Below, piece after piece: positions 35,375 to 44,810 of a stretch of DNA of 64,000 bases. Below the pieces are notes generated by a model, which ran no database searches, had not been told where the DNA came from, and worked only from the letters and a program-made list of their open reading frames with translations. Position numbers and translations under genes: made by a program. The stretch is from Ulvibacter antarcticus (GTDB lineage: Bacteria > Bacteroidota > Bacteroidia > Flavobacteriales > Flavobacteriaceae), in assembly GCF_003688405.1 (NCBI RefSeq), contig NZ_REFC01000011.1, positions 310,001-374,000 on the forward strand. Reading direction: 5' to 3'. Numbering within the stretch: position 1 is the stretch's first letter; every line of letters starts with the position of its first letter.

Positions 35375-36955
35375 CTACTTTTTATACTTCGCTGATAAAT
35401 CTGCTGCAACAGTTGTGATAACATCGATAGCATCGTCAGTAAGCTTTCCAGCCTTTAACGTATCTAATGTATCTCTGTGCTTCACATTCATCATTTCAAG
35501 GAAGTCTCTCTGAAACTCCTTTACCTTATTAACAGGTACATTACGCAGTAAATTCTTAGATCCTGCATAAATAATTGCAATCTGATTTTCTACTGTAAAC
35601 GGATCATTTTGAGCCTGCTTTAGGATCTCCACATTTCTTTTACCTTTTTCAATAACATTTAGAGTCGCTGCATCAAGATCGGATCCAAACTTAGCAAATG
35701 CTTCCAATTCACGGTACGCTGCCTGATCAAGTTTCAAAGTACCTGCTACTTTTTTCATCGATTTAATCTGAGCATTACCTCCTACACGAGATACCGAAAT
35801 ACCTACGTTAATTGCAGGACGTACACCCGAGTTAAATAAATCTCCATCCAAGAAGATCTGTCCGTCTGTAATCGAAATTACGTTAGTTGGGATATATGCA
35901 GATACATCACCTGCCTGAGTTTCAATAATAGGAAGAGCCGTTAAAGAACCACCACCTTTTACCATAGGTTTTAAAACTTCAGGAAGGTCATTCATTTCAC
36001 TTGCAATCTTGTCATCAGCAATAATTTTTGCAGCACGTTCTAACAATCTTGAGTGTAAGAAGAATACATCTCCAGGATACGCCTCACGTCCCGGAGGACG
36101 ACGTAAAAGAAGAGAAACCTCACGGTAAGCTACCGCTTGTTTTGATAAATCATCATAAATAATCAAGGCTGGACGACCAGTATCTCTAAAAAACTCACCG
36201 ATAGCTGCACCTGCGAAAGGAGCATACACCTGCATTGGAGCAGGATCTGATGCGTTAGCCGCAACAATCGTGGTATAAGCAAGAGCACCTTTTTCTTCTA
36301 ATACTTTAGCGATAAGAGCTACCGTTGAAGCTTTTTGTCCAATTGCCACATAAATACAATAAACAGGTTCCCCTGCATCGTAAAATTCTTTCTGATTCAA
36401 AATGGTATCGATACAAACAGTAGTCTTACCTGTTTGACGGTCACCAATTACCAATTCACGCTGACCTCTACCTACAGGGATCATCGCATCAATAGATTTT
36501 ATACCAGTTTGTAAAGGTTCGGTTACCGGCTGACGGTAAATTACACCCGGTGCTTTACGCTCTAATGGCATTTCATAAGTTTCACCAGAGATTGGTCCTT
36601 TTCCGTCGATTGGTTCACCCAGTGTATTTACAACACGACCAACAATTCCTTCACCTACTTTTAGGGAAGCAATTCGCTGTGTACGTTTTGCTGTAGATCC
36701 TTCTTTAATTCCTTTTGAATGCCCTAACAATACAACACCAACATTGTCTTCTTCCAGGTTCAAAACGATCCCTTCAAGACCACCTTCGAATTCTACTAAT
36801 TCTCCGTATTGCACATTTGATAGTCCGTAAACACGTGCAATACCATCACCTACAGTTAATACAGATCCAACTTCGTCTAAAGAAGCTGTTGCTTCAAATC
36901 CTGCAAGTTGTTGTTTTAAGATTGCTGAAACTTCAGCTGGTTTAACTTCTGCCAT
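35375..36955 (-). CDS. atpA: F1Fo ATP synthase alpha subunit
   Basis: A 526-residue alpha subunit. The nucleotide-binding P-loop is GDRQTGKTT (about residues 170-178), with '[33 protein letters not shown]' and the arginine-finger region '[10 protein letters not shown]' following. The alpha sites bind but do not turn over ATP; the arginine finger completes the catalytic sites on beta. It lies between atpH and atpG, all on the minus strand. The gap to atpG (73 bp) contains an imperfect repeat of a 'TTGAGTATTGAGTATTAAGACA'-like stretch (35313-35356), which can pair as an inverted repeat. Confidence 0.98.
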   Translation of the reverse strand: MAEVKPAEVSAILKQQLAGFEATASLDEVGSVLTVGDGIARVYGLSNVQYGELVEFEGGLEGIVLNLEEDNVGVVLLGHSKGIKEGSTAKRTQRIASLKVGEGIVGRVVNTLGEPIDGKGPISGETYEMPLERKAPGVIYRQPVTEPLQTGIKSIDAMIPVGRGQRELVIGDRQTGKTTVCIDTILNQKEFYDAGEPVYCIYVAIGQKASTVALIAKVLEEKGALAYTTIVAANASDPAPMQVYAPFAGAAIGEFFRDTGRPALIIYDDLSKQAVAYREVSLLLRRPPGREAYPGDVFFLHSRLLERAAKIIADDKIASEMNDLPEVLKPMVKGGGSLTALPIIETQAGDVSAYIPTNVISITDGQIFLDGDLFNSGVRPAINVGISVSRVGGNAQIKSMKKVAGTLKLDQAAYRELEAFAKFGSDLDAATLNVIEKGKRNVEILKQAQNDPFTVENQIAIIYAGSKNLLRNVPVNKVKEFQRDFLEMMNVKHRDTLDTLKAGKLTDDAIDVITTVAADLSAKYKK

Positions 36956-37066
36956 TTCTATTTAAGATTTTAGATGCCTGACTTAAGACCTGAGCCTTCA
37001 CTTTAAGCACCCGCTATTATAATCACTTTATTATTTTGTTCGAGTAAAAAGAATATTTCCTTTATA

Positions 37067-37606
37067 CTAGATACTTTTACTAAATTCTCTTTTTATATTT
37101 TCGAATTGATTTGCAATACTTGAATCATACTGTAAATCGCCTACACGAAGGATAAAACCTCCAATAATATCTTTATCTACTTTGTTTTGAATCGTCACCT
37201 GATTACTTCCGGTTAATTCTTTCACTTTAGAAAGCACTAACTCTTCAAGTTCCGGTGTCAATTCAACAGCAGTGGTAACATTTGCAACCTTTACACCTTT
37301 AGCTTCATTGTATAAGTCAATAAAACTTTCTGCAACATTGCCAAGTAGATCAATTCTTTTGTTAGCTGTTAATACTTCGATAAGGCCTTTGGTTACTTCC
37401 GAATTATTCTCGAATATTTTCACCAAGGCTGCTTTCTTATCTTCGGCTTTAACCACCGGACTTTTTAGCACATTACGCAATTCCTTACTCCCTTGAATGG
37501 TTTTATAAACGGACTGCATATCGCCAAAGATAACGTTCTCTAAATTGCTTTCGCTAGCATGTTCTAAAACCGCTTTTGCATATCGTATGGCTGCTCTGTT
37601 GCTCAT
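37067..37606 (-). CDS. atpH: F1Fo ATP synthase delta subunit
   Basis: A 179-residue delta subunit (OSCP). The helical N-terminal domain starts 'NRAAIRYAKAVLEHA', and the C-terminal region 'DKDIIGGFILRVGDLQYDSSIANQFENIKREF' is the family signature. It joins the alpha3-beta3 crown to the peripheral stalk b subunits. It starts 7 bp after the atpF stop codon, so the two are probably translationally coupled. The 111-bp gap before atpA holds no gene. Confidence 0.96.
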   Translation of the reverse strand: MSNRAAIRYAKAVLEHASESNLENVIFGDMQSVYKTIQGSKELRNVLKSPVVKAEDKKAALVKIFENNSEVTKGLIEVLTANKRIDLLGNVAESFIDLYNEAKGVKVANVTTAVELTPELEELVLSKVKELTGSNQVTIQNKVDKDIIGGFILRVGDLQYDSSIANQFENIKREFSKSI

Positions 37607-37613
37607 TGGTTCC

Positions 37614-38114
37614 TTAATTTAAAGTTGCATTGTTCAACATATCTTTCACTAGATTCAATTGCTTGTCGTTTTTAGACAATTCGTCTTTTACAACTTTTTC
37701 AGCAATTTCTAATGAAAGGCTAGCCACTTGATTTTTGATTTCAGCAACAGCTGCTTTCTTTTCACTTTCGATAGCTACTTGTGCATTGGCAATCATTTTG
37801 CTCCCAACTTCTTGTGCTTCCTCTTTCGCTTCTGAAATCATTTTTGTCTTCAATTCGCGAGCTTCCTTCATCATAGCTTCACGTTCTGCACGGGCTTCTT
37901 GCAACAACTTTTGATTATCTGCCTGAAGATTTGCCATTTCCAATTTAGCTTTTTCAGCCGCATCAAGCGCATCTCTAATTCCTTGCTCACGTTCGTTTAC
38001 CGCGTTTAATATAGGCTTCCATGCAAATTTCCGAAGCAAAAGAAGTAATAATATAAATACAACTGCTTGCCAGAAGAAAAGTCCAATCGAAAATTCAGTA
38101 ATTAATTTTTCCAT
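37614..38114 (-). CDS. atpF: F1Fo ATP synthase b subunit
   Basis: A 166-residue b subunit. One N-terminal membrane helix ('FSIGLFFWQAVVFILLLLLLRKFAWKPI', about residues 8-35) is followed by a long charged alpha-helical coiled coil with Ala-rich right-handed heptad-like spacing. It dimerises as the peripheral stalk that resists rotation. The N-terminal codons contain the TTCCGAAG word at 38029. Upstream lies a 194-nt gap before atpE filled with four hairpins, described separately, which may set how much atpF is made relative to atpE. Confidence 0.96.
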   Translation of the reverse strand: MEKLITEFSIGLFFWQAVVFILLLLLLRKFAWKPILNAVNEREQGIRDALDAAEKAKLEMANLQADNQKLLQEARAEREAMMKEARELKTKMISEAKEEAQEVGSKMIANAQVAIESEKKAAVAEIKNQVASLSLEIAEKVVKDELSKNDKQLNLVKDMLNNATLN

Positions 38115-38178
38115 CTTGTAAAATCACGCTAGACGTGAGAATTAGTTAATGATACTTTTTGTTTAATCTAAAAATGAC

Positions 38179-38297
38179 CCGACTCAAGTCGGAGTCCAAA
38201 CCACCTCTTTTTAAGGAGAGGTCGAAATTGCAAAATAGCAATTTCGGCTTAGGTAATAAGATACATCCCTGTAACCAACCGTCACAGCGATGTATCT
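38179..38297 (-). repeat. Four consecutive hairpins between atpE and atpF
   Basis: In plus coordinates: CCGACT-CA-AGTCGG (38179-38192); ACCTCT (38203-38208) with AGAGGT (38217-38222); CGAAATTGC (38223-38231) with GCAATTTCG (38238-38246); AGATACATC (38259-38267) with GATGTATCT (38289-38297). All stems are perfect. None is followed by a strong T-run on the minus strand, so they look like stability, processing or attenuation structures rather than full terminators. The first two units resemble dispersed palindromes. Confidence 0.75.
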
Positions 38298-38308
38298 AAT
38301 TGTTTTGA

Positions 38309-38566
<258 letters not shown>

Positions 38567-38619
38567 TCAAGTTTATTGAAACACTTAGACTGGCTAAGCA
38601 TTACAATAGGATCATGTCC

Positions 38620-39750
38620 TTATAAATGCGCTACTTCTCCGTCATGTTCTTCAGCATGCTCGTGAGTTTCACTTGCAAATCCGAAGTACAATGCTGCCAG
38701 CATCGTGAAAATATATGCCTGTAGCAACGCTACTAATATTTCAATTAATGAGATTGCGAAAGCTAGTCCGAAAGACAAAGTTCCACCAATCCAATTTTGG
38801 AATATGTAAATTAGACCTAATAAACTTCCTAATACCACGTGTCCCGCTGTCATGTTTGCATACAAACGAATAAGCAGTGCAAATGGCTTAATGAAAAGTC
38901 CTAAAATTTCAATAGGTACTAATATAATATAGATAAGGATTTTTCCTGCCCATGGCATTCCATCACCTAATGGATCAAAAACGTGCTTCCAGTAATCTTT
39001 AGTTCCGGTAAAGGTTGTAATCAAGAAAACGATGATCGCCAATGCTGTTGTAATTGCAATGTTTCCTGTTACGTTAACCCCAAGTGGCGTTAATCCGAAC
39101 ATATTCAGAAACCATATAAAGAAAAATACCGTTAATAGAAACGGCATATATTTTTTGTATTTCTGTTCTCCAATGTTAGCGATTGCGATATCATCTCTAA
39201 TATAAAGGACGATAGGTTCGAAGAAACGCCCCGCGCCTTTTGCGATACCCCCATTCTTCGCATAACTCTTTGCCAAGCCCATAAATAATAGGATCATTAA
39301 AAGGGAGGTAAGCAACATCATAAACACCCCTTTTGTAATAGAGATATCAAGCGGCTTATCGTTTGTAGCGTGATCCTTATCGTCGTAGTTTATAGTTCCA
39401 GCGGCATCAGTTTTGTAGATCTTCGCATGGTCAATTTTGTAGTAGTTGCCATCAACTTCCGCAACTGTTTCACCGTGGTGAAATTTTGAAGAAGAGAACA
39501 CTTTTAAACCGTTATCCCAAAGAATAATAGGTAATGGAAATCCAACATGATGCACCTCACCGGCATCATCGGTATAAGAATACAATCCAAAATCGTGAGA
39601 ATCCAGTAAGTGATGCGTTACATAATCCTTAACATCCTGTTTTCTGTCTAGTTTCGCTTGCTTGTCCTGAGGTGTCTCTTTCGCACAGGAAAACGAAGTG
39701 AATGCTATAACTAATACTAAAAGTAATCGAACCAATATTTTTCTCTGCAT
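38620..39750 (-). CDS. atpB: F1Fo ATP synthase a subunit with N-terminal periplasmic extension
   Basis: A 376-residue a subunit, about 100 residues longer than the E. coli protein. The extra N-terminus (about 1-140) begins with a signal-like helix ending 'SFSCAKE', then a polar region with 'HHLLDSHDFGLYSY' and 'HHVGFPLPIILW', before the first conserved membrane segment. Such extended a subunits are usual in Bacteroidota. The essential arginine is in 'FALLIRLYANMTAGH' (about residue 294). It forms the stator half-channels for protons. The cysteine looks like a lipobox, but lipid modification is untested. Confidence 0.95.
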   Translation of the reverse strand: MQRKILVRLLLVLVIAFTSFSCAKETPQDKQAKLDRKQDVKDYVTHHLLDSHDFGLYSYTDDAGEVHHVGFPLPIILWDNGLKVFSSSKFHHGETVAEVDGNYYKIDHAKIYKTDAAGTINYDDKDHATNDKPLDISITKGVFMMLLTSLLMILLFMGLAKSYAKNGGIAKGAGRFFEPIVLYIRDDIAIANIGEQKYKKYMPFLLTVFFFIWFLNMFGLTPLGVNVTGNIAITTALAIIVFLITTFTGTKDYWKHVFDPLGDGMPWAGKILIYIILVPIEILGLFIKPFALLIRLYANMTAGHVVLGSLLGLIYIFQNWIGGTLSFGLAFAISLIEILVALLQAYIFTMLAALYFGFASETHEHAEEHDGEVAHL

Positions 39751-39823
39751 TTCCGAACAAGTTAAAAGGTGTCCTTAAAATCGGTGCAAAAATACTGTTC
39801 TTTTACAGAAAGAAAAAACAATT

Positions 39824-40243
39824 TTATTTCTTTTTTTCTGAAGCTTTATCTTCGGAATAAGTCTGATTATTAAGTAGTTTGGAGAGATAGATCACTTCCA
39901 GTATTAAACAGACTGCGTAGGGCGTGAAAAACGCTGCAAATTCAGCGGTTTGCATAATTTCGTCTTTTTGATAAAAAGGATAAAAAATTAGAAAGAAAAT
40001 TAGAAATTTTACACCACTTCCTGCCATAAAAATAAAGCCGGTGTTCAAGGATTGTTTATTTAGATGGGATTGTATCACCAATAATACAATCACAGCAAGC
40101 GCATAATTAAGCACATAAGACAATAAAATCCTATTATCTAATAGGTTCAATTCTAAGGTCCAAAGTATAAAAAGATGGACGCCAAAAACTAAAACGATTA
40201 CTAAAAAAAGTAATATTATAAACGCATTTCTTTGCTTTTTCAT
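39824..40243 (-). CDS. Small membrane protein of the ATP synthase operon (DUF6168-like)
   Basis: A 139-residue protein with four hydrophobic segments and a lysine-rich C-terminus. It occupies the place of an AtpI-type gene between the atpZ-like gene and atpB. I assign it tentatively to DUF6168. AtpI-like proteins help assemble the c ring or take up magnesium in other bacteria; whether this one does so is inference from position. It starts 7 bp after the atpZ-like stop codon. Confidence 0.7.
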   Translation of the reverse strand: MKKQRNAFIILLFLVIVLVFGVHLFILWTLELNLLDNRILLSYVLNYALAVIVLLVIQSHLNKQSLNTGFIFMAGSGVKFLIFFLIFYPFYQKDEIMQTAEFAAFFTPYAVCLILEVIYLSKLLNNQTYSEDKASEKKK

Positions 40244-40250
40244 AGCAAAA

Positions 40251-40466
40251 TTAAGAATTCAGTCGATTGGTTTGTTTGACCACTAGAAATAAAGAAATTC
40301 CTACTCCGGCAAGTGTACATATAATGGTAAAAAGTTTTCCATCACTGTAATTGAGGTCCAGCCATTTGCCTAATTGCACAAAAAGATAGATAATAACTCC
40401 CATTTCAATGGCGATTGCAGATAGAACTGCCCATCGTTTGAGATTATTATTCCCTTTTTTGTCCAT
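40251..40466 (-). CDS. AtpZ/AtpI-like small membrane protein
   Basis: A 71-residue protein with two membrane helices. The second-half pattern 'GKWLDLNYSDGKLFTIICTLAGVGISLFLVVKQTN' is the AtpZ/AtpI ('Gene1') family signature. The ATG at 40466 (MDKKGNNNLK) follows the bactofilin stop codon by one base. Reading further upstream would add 38 residues out of frame within bactofilin and is not credible. Family role: ATP synthase assembly or magnesium/calcium transport at the inner membrane. Confidence 0.82.
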   Translation of the reverse strand: MDKKGNNNLKRWAVLSAIAIEMGVIIYLFVQLGKWLDLNYSDGKLFTIICTLAGVGISLFLVVKQTNRLNS

Positions 40467-40467
40467 A

Positions 40468-40932
40468 CTATTTTGAAGGTTCTGCCGCTTTCTTGGCACG
40501 TTGCTGGCGATCGAAGTGATTACTACCGGCAGTCGATTCATTTGGTGTGGCTGTTTGATTAACCTTGTTCTTTGCTCCACCTTTCATCGTGCAGCTCGCA
40601 TTAAAAGTAGCGCCCGGCTCAACAGCAAGTTTTCCTACAACTACTTCACCATCAATGTGAGCAGTAGATTTAAGGCTTAAAGTTCCGGAAACATCTAAGT
40701 TTCCTTCAAATTTTCCTTCAATATCGGCGTTTTCGCAGGTGAGAGTTCCTTTAATAAAACCCGTTTTACCCAAAACAACTTTAGAGGGTGTGTTTACATT
40801 GCCTTCGATATGGCCGTCTATTCTAAAAAATCCCGAAGAGTGGATATCTCCTACGAGTTTTGTTCCTTCGTTTATTCGATTCTGTCCGGTGCCCGGCTCA
40901 ACAACATTCTTGTCTTTTTTTTCTGAAAACAT
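40468..40932 (-). CDS. Bactofilin (polymer-forming cytoskeletal protein)
   Basis: A 154-residue bactofilin. The central right-handed beta-helix (about residues 22-115) shows the repeating 'GDIHSSGFFRIDGHIEGNV...KVVLGKTGFIKGTLTCENADIEGKFEGNL' pattern, flanked by short disordered tails. Bactofilins polymerise without nucleotide into filaments that position cell-envelope enzymes. It lies 6 bp after sprE and 1 bp before the atpZ-like gene, so it is in one transcript with both. A link between a scaffold filament and gliding or the ATP synthase is suggestive only. Confidence 0.92.
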   Translation of the reverse strand: MFSEKKDKNVVEPGTGQNRINEGTKLVGDIHSSGFFRIDGHIEGNVNTPSKVVLGKTGFIKGTLTCENADIEGKFEGNLDVSGTLSLKSTAHIDGEVVVGKLAVEPGATFNASCTMKGGAKNKVNQTATPNESTAGSNHFDRQQRAKKAAEPSK

Positions 40933-40938
40933 GGTCGT

Positions 40939-43503
40939 TTATTTTTGAGGATCAGGGTCCTTCTCTTCAGAGTTCCCTGGGTTTAAATATTTAGTTAGGT
41001 TTTTGTGTATTTGAATTGTCTTATAATTTGGGGAAGAGATTTCAAAATGTGTGTTTGTAATTTTATAGTCTTTATGTTCTTTTAACACTTCTCCAAATCC
41101 ACGAGCTCCAAGCTTGGTGTTGAAACCATGAACTACAACTAGCTTTGTGTTTGGATCATAATAATCGATAGAAATGCTAAGGTTTGAATAATTAAAGAAG
41201 CCTAATGCCTTATCTAATTTTTCTTTTAATAGTTGCGCAGATTGTGTGTCATTCGCGCCAAACTGATAGATCATCTTGAAGTTTTTAGCCTCTTCATCCG
41301 ACTCAAAATCCTTTTTAGCTAACTTCGGAATGACAGTCGAATAAATCGTCTGTGCCTGTTTCCCTTCTTCCGAATTCGGGTAGGTTAAAGAAACAAAATT
41401 TAATGCTTTTTTATAGGCTTCAAATCCCTGCTGACGCCCAATGGCAGTTGCCTTCAACAACTCCAACTTCGGAACGATATCATTTCCATTATAAGTGGTG
41501 ATATACTCATCTGAAGTGTCGATCACCTGTTGATACTTCGAAGCTTCAAAATCTTTGTACAATTGTTTATACTTAAACTCCGGACTAGATTCGTCGGTAG
41601 CGAGCGAAGTGTTTGGATTACGAAGTATTTCCGCGTACCTGGAATCGCTATGATTATTTAAAATATCATTTTTGTATTGAGTGGCCAACGTACTATTCTC
41701 CAATTCCTCATAAATTCTGAAGAGATTGTATTTTGAAGGTAAAATCAGTCTTTCTTCAGGATTGTAAGTAAATAATTTCTCCAATCGGTTGGCCGCCAAT
41801 TCGTATTCTTTGAATTTCTCTTTGTAAATCAAGCCAAGTTGATAATACGCGAAGTTACGCTCCTTACCTAGGCTGTCGATTACTTTCTGATCTTTTGGAA
41901 TTCGTTTCAAATAGGTTTCCACATTAAACATTTCGTTCTCGGCTATTGGAGCCACCGGAGATGCTTCAACATCATCGACTGTTTCCAGACTACTCTTTTT
42001 GGCAGAACGTCTCCAGTTATCTTCCAATTTACGTTCGCCCCAAATTTTTCTGAATTCCTGCTTCCCATAAGAAACCGTAGATGAATTATAAAAATAAAAT
42101 CTCCCACCTGCCTCTTTCGGATTGTCTTTTCCTGTTTTCGTATAAAATTCGTTATTAGCGATACTTCCTTCCGCTTTTGCACTTTCAATAGAATCTCTTA
42201 CTGCCTTTGCTTTTAGTTTCTCTGTATACTCAGTAAAAAATGCAGTTTGTTGAGCTTCAGACATGGCTGCGATGCGCAAAATACTGTCGTTCATAGTTGC
42301 GATATCTTCATATTTGATGACATCATCCAAGTTCTCACGTTTCTTTTTGATACGTCTCCATTGACGCGAATTTTCTTCAAGACTTGTAAGCGTACTATCG
42401 TAATACGAACCAGCTCGTTTGTATTCGGCATTATTGAAATTGATTTCAGCTAAAGTCTGATAATCAACTGCTCTTAAAATAGCGTCACGGGTTACTGCTT
42501 TCAAAGACTTGTTGTAGTACGTTACCGCAGTATCAATAACCTTGCTGTTTCTATAAAATTCACCTATAGTGTAATAAATCTTGTCGAGAAAAGGTCTGTT
42601 TTCTCTGTCTTCTTCCAAATCGGCTAGCAGTTCTCGCAAGGCAATGCGATCTTCTTTTTCAAAGTCGAAATTATTGGCTTTTGCCAAATACGCATTGATC
42701 ATATAAATTCGAGGAGATTTTCTGTTAAGTTCAATCACCTCATCAAATGCCAAATTAGCACTGTCTTTAATTCCTAGTTTGTTGTACAGTTGTCCTTTTA
42801 TAAAAAGATATCTTCCTTCAAGCTCTCTATCCTCTACATTAGCTGCTGCCTGTTTCATAAATGGCAATGCTTCTTCAATAGAATCCATATTGATATATGC
42901 TTGTGCCATCATTGCTGAAGCATCTGCTAATACATCGTCCTCCAATTCATCCTTCTCAAACATTTTATGAAGATTTTCCAAGGCAACCTCTTCATTTTTC
43001 AGACGAATATTCGTCTTCGCTTTCCATATCTTCGCTATGTTAATACTGTTACTGGTTGGATATCTGTCTAAAATAAAATTAAAAGCATCCAATGCCGGTA
43101 CAAATCGGGAGTCATAATAACGTGATTTACCCAATAACATATAGGCCTCATCGATTTGAGGATTATATTCTTTACCGTCGATGTATATAGAATGTTTCTG
43201 AATCGCCTTCACGGCTTTTTCTTCAGCCCTATTGAAATTAGGATCCTTTGCCTCTCCAGGCAACCCAAGACTCTCTTCAAGTTCAATTCTTTCTACCGGA
43301 AGAATCTCCCAAAAATTGTCGTTATAGGTAAGTGATAATTCTTGCTTTCCTTGGTCGTATGCAACGCCACCGTTATAAAGTGTATTATATTCGGCTGTCA
43401 CTGCATGCACATTCCTATTTAAAAAGGTGTTTTTTTTGCGCGAACACGCTGCCAAAACTAAGACTGCAAGAAGTACGATTGTAATTTTATGTATGCCCTT
43501 CAA
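40939..43503 (-). CDS. sprE: Type IX secretion/gliding lipoprotein SprE (PorW)
   Basis: An 854-residue lipoprotein with lipobox 'LAAC' (cysteine about residue 20). The N-terminal 'NRNVHAVTAEYNTLYNGGVAYDQGKQEL' is characteristic of SprE/PorW. TPR-type helical repeats fill most of the rest, and the last 120 residues contain a compact 'LSISIDYYDPNTKLVVVHGF' domain. Known role: SprE (Flavobacterium johnsoniae) and PorW (Porphyromonas gingivalis) are periplasm-facing lipoproteins needed for type IX secretion and gliding. It would help export the S8 proteases encoded at 20-26 kb. It heads the run with bactofilin and the atp genes. Confidence 0.85.
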   Translation of the reverse strand: MKGIHKITIVLLAVLVLAACSRKKNTFLNRNVHAVTAEYNTLYNGGVAYDQGKQELSLTYNDNFWEILPVERIELEESLGLPGEAKDPNFNRAEEKAVKAIQKHSIYIDGKEYNPQIDEAYMLLGKSRYYDSRFVPALDAFNFILDRYPTSNSINIAKIWKAKTNIRLKNEEVALENLHKMFEKDELEDDVLADASAMMAQAYINMDSIEEALPFMKQAAANVEDRELEGRYLFIKGQLYNKLGIKDSANLAFDEVIELNRKSPRIYMINAYLAKANNFDFEKEDRIALRELLADLEEDRENRPFLDKIYYTIGEFYRNSKVIDTAVTYYNKSLKAVTRDAILRAVDYQTLAEINFNNAEYKRAGSYYDSTLTSLEENSRQWRRIKKKRENLDDVIKYEDIATMNDSILRIAAMSEAQQTAFFTEYTEKLKAKAVRDSIESAKAEGSIANNEFYTKTGKDNPKEAGGRFYFYNSSTVSYGKQEFRKIWGERKLEDNWRRSAKKSSLETVDDVEASPVAPIAENEMFNVETYLKRIPKDQKVIDSLGKERNFAYYQLGLIYKEKFKEYELAANRLEKLFTYNPEERLILPSKYNLFRIYEELENSTLATQYKNDILNNHSDSRYAEILRNPNTSLATDESSPEFKYKQLYKDFEASKYQQVIDTSDEYITTYNGNDIVPKLELLKATAIGRQQGFEAYKKALNFVSLTYPNSEEGKQAQTIYSTVIPKLAKKDFESDEEAKNFKMIYQFGANDTQSAQLLKEKLDKALGFFNYSNLSISIDYYDPNTKLVVVHGFNTKLGARGFGEVLKEHKDYKITNTHFEISSPNYKTIQIHKNLTKYLNPGNSEEKDPDPQK

Positions 43504-43522
43504 AATTCTATGAATTATTTGT

Positions 43523-43554
43523 TATACTAACTTAAAAGCTACGCTTTTAGTATA
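43523..43554. repeat. Bulged inverted repeat in the sprE leader
   Basis: TATACT (43523-43528) pairs with AGTATA (43549-43554), and inside it AAAAGC (43534-43539) pairs with GCTTTT (43543-43548) around a TAC loop, with a five-base bulge on one side. It lies 20 bp upstream of the sprE ATG. Confidence 0.55.
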
Positions 43555-43646
43555 AAAACCGCTACTGGAACGGTAAAAATACACTTCTTTTTATTATCTC
43601 CTTAAAAATTGCTTTAAAAATTGAGAAGGTTTCCCGCTTCAATTGC

Positions 43647-43676
43647 TTTGTAAACTTAAATTCCTTTGTATTTTTA
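43647..43676 (+). promoter_or_regulatory. Promoter of the ferredoxin-reductase gene
   Basis: TTTG (43647-43650), an 18-bp spacer and TATTTTTA (43669-43676) match TTTG-N17-23-TAnnTTTG with one mismatch in the last base. Transcription would start near 43682, after the TTG at 43666 but before the TTG at 43696. Confidence 0.55.
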
Positions 43677-43695
43677 CGCAAAAATATATAGCATC

Positions 43696-44745
43696 TTGAA
43701 TACATTTCACACTTTAACCATTTCCGAAGTAAAACAAGAAACTCCAAATGCAGTTTCTATTACTTTTTCCATACCCGTTTCCCTTTCCGAAGCATTCTCA
43801 TTTAAGGCGGGACAATACGTAACCATAAAGCATATCGCTGAAGGAACTGAGTTAAGAAGAGCCTATTCTATTTGTAGTCTTCCGGGCAGTGACAGCTTCA
43901 CTATTGGTGTTAAAAGAGTAGAGGGTGGAAAGTTTTCAGGCTATGCAAACGACGTTTTAAAGGCAGGTGATACTTTGGAAGTTATGCCTCCGGGAGGAAA
44001 ATTTGTACTTTCTCCTGTGGCAGATGTGGCTAAAAATTACGCCGCTTTCGCTGCTGGAAGTGGTATTACCCCTGTGCTTTCAATTATTAAAACGGCCTTA
44101 TCGAAAGAACCTAATAGCACCTTTTTATTGGTGTATGGTAACAAGACAGCCGAAGACAGTATGTATTTGACGGACCTTGCAAGTCTTCAGGAGAAATATC
44201 CGAACCGTCTAAAAATACAGATGGTTTATAGTCGCAAGGAAGCTGATAATGCACTCTTCGGAAGAATAGATCGTTCTGTTGTGAATTTTCTTCTGAAAAA
44301 CAAGTACAAAGACACTACTTTCAATGAGTTTTATCTCTGCGGACCAGAACCTATGATCGACGATGTGGCTTCTACTCTGAAAGAAAATCATATCAATACC
44401 AAACAAATTCATTTTGAACTTTTCACTACTTCTGAAGGAGATTTGCTAGTACAGGCTCACGATGGCACCACAACCATTACGGTAGTTTTAGACGATGAAA
44501 CCGAAACTTTTAGCATGCCACAATCAAAATCGGTGTTGGATGCGGTTCTCGAAAATGATCTGGATGCTCCGTATTCTTGCCAGGGCGGAATTTGTAGCAC
44601 TTGTATTGCTAGGATCAAGGAAGGTAAAGCCGAAATGCGAAAAAACCAGATTCTTACCGATAGTGAAATTGCAGAAGGTCTCATTTTAACCTGTCAGGCG
44701 CATCCAACAACAGCTACATTAATTATAGATTATGATGATGTGTAG
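43696..44745 (+). CDS. Ferredoxin-NADP-reductase-like protein with C-terminal 2Fe-2S domain (PaaE-like)
   Basis: A 349-residue flavoprotein reductase. An FAD-binding barrel ('LRRAYSICSLPG' with the RxYS motif) and an NAD(P)-binding domain ('FAAGSGITPVLSIIK', 'YLCGPEPMIDDV') precede a plant-type ferredoxin domain. The cluster cysteines are CQGGICSTC plus a later cysteine in 'LTCQAHP' (about residues 294, 299, 302 and 332). The layout matches PaaE/HmpX-type reductases that pass electrons from NAD(P)H to an oxygenase. No paa oxygenase genes are nearby, so its partner is unknown. A TTG at 43696 is the preferred start because a longer frame from 43666 would begin inside its own promoter. Two TTCCGAAG words lie in its first 100 bp. 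Confidence 0.88.
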   Translation: MNTFHTLTISEVKQETPNAVSITFSIPVSLSEAFSFKAGQYVTIKHIAEGTELRRAYSICSLPGSDSFTIGVKRVEGGKFSGYANDVLKAGDTLEVMPPGGKFVLSPVADVAKNYAAFAAGSGITPVLSIIKTALSKEPNSTFLLVYGNKTAEDSMYLTDLASLQEKYPNRLKIQMVYSRKEADNALFGRIDRSVVNFLLKNKYKDTTFNEFYLCGPEPMIDDVASTLKENHINTKQIHFELFTTSEGDLLVQAHDGTTTITVVLDDETETFSMPQSKSVLDAVLENDLDAPYSCQGGICSTCIARIKEGKAEMRKNQILTDSEIAEGLILTCQAHPTTATLIIDYDDV

Positions 44746-44810
44746 ATAAAATTTACTTAAAGTGAATTGTTAATTGCTTATTTGGTGAAGGTACTAAGCG
44801 GTAGCGTTCA

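Noticed and set aside
40251-40580. Longer atpZ-like frame starting at 40580
   Set aside because: The extra 38 residues overlap the bactofilin gene out of frame and precede the natural start MDKKGNNN; the family is about 70 residues.
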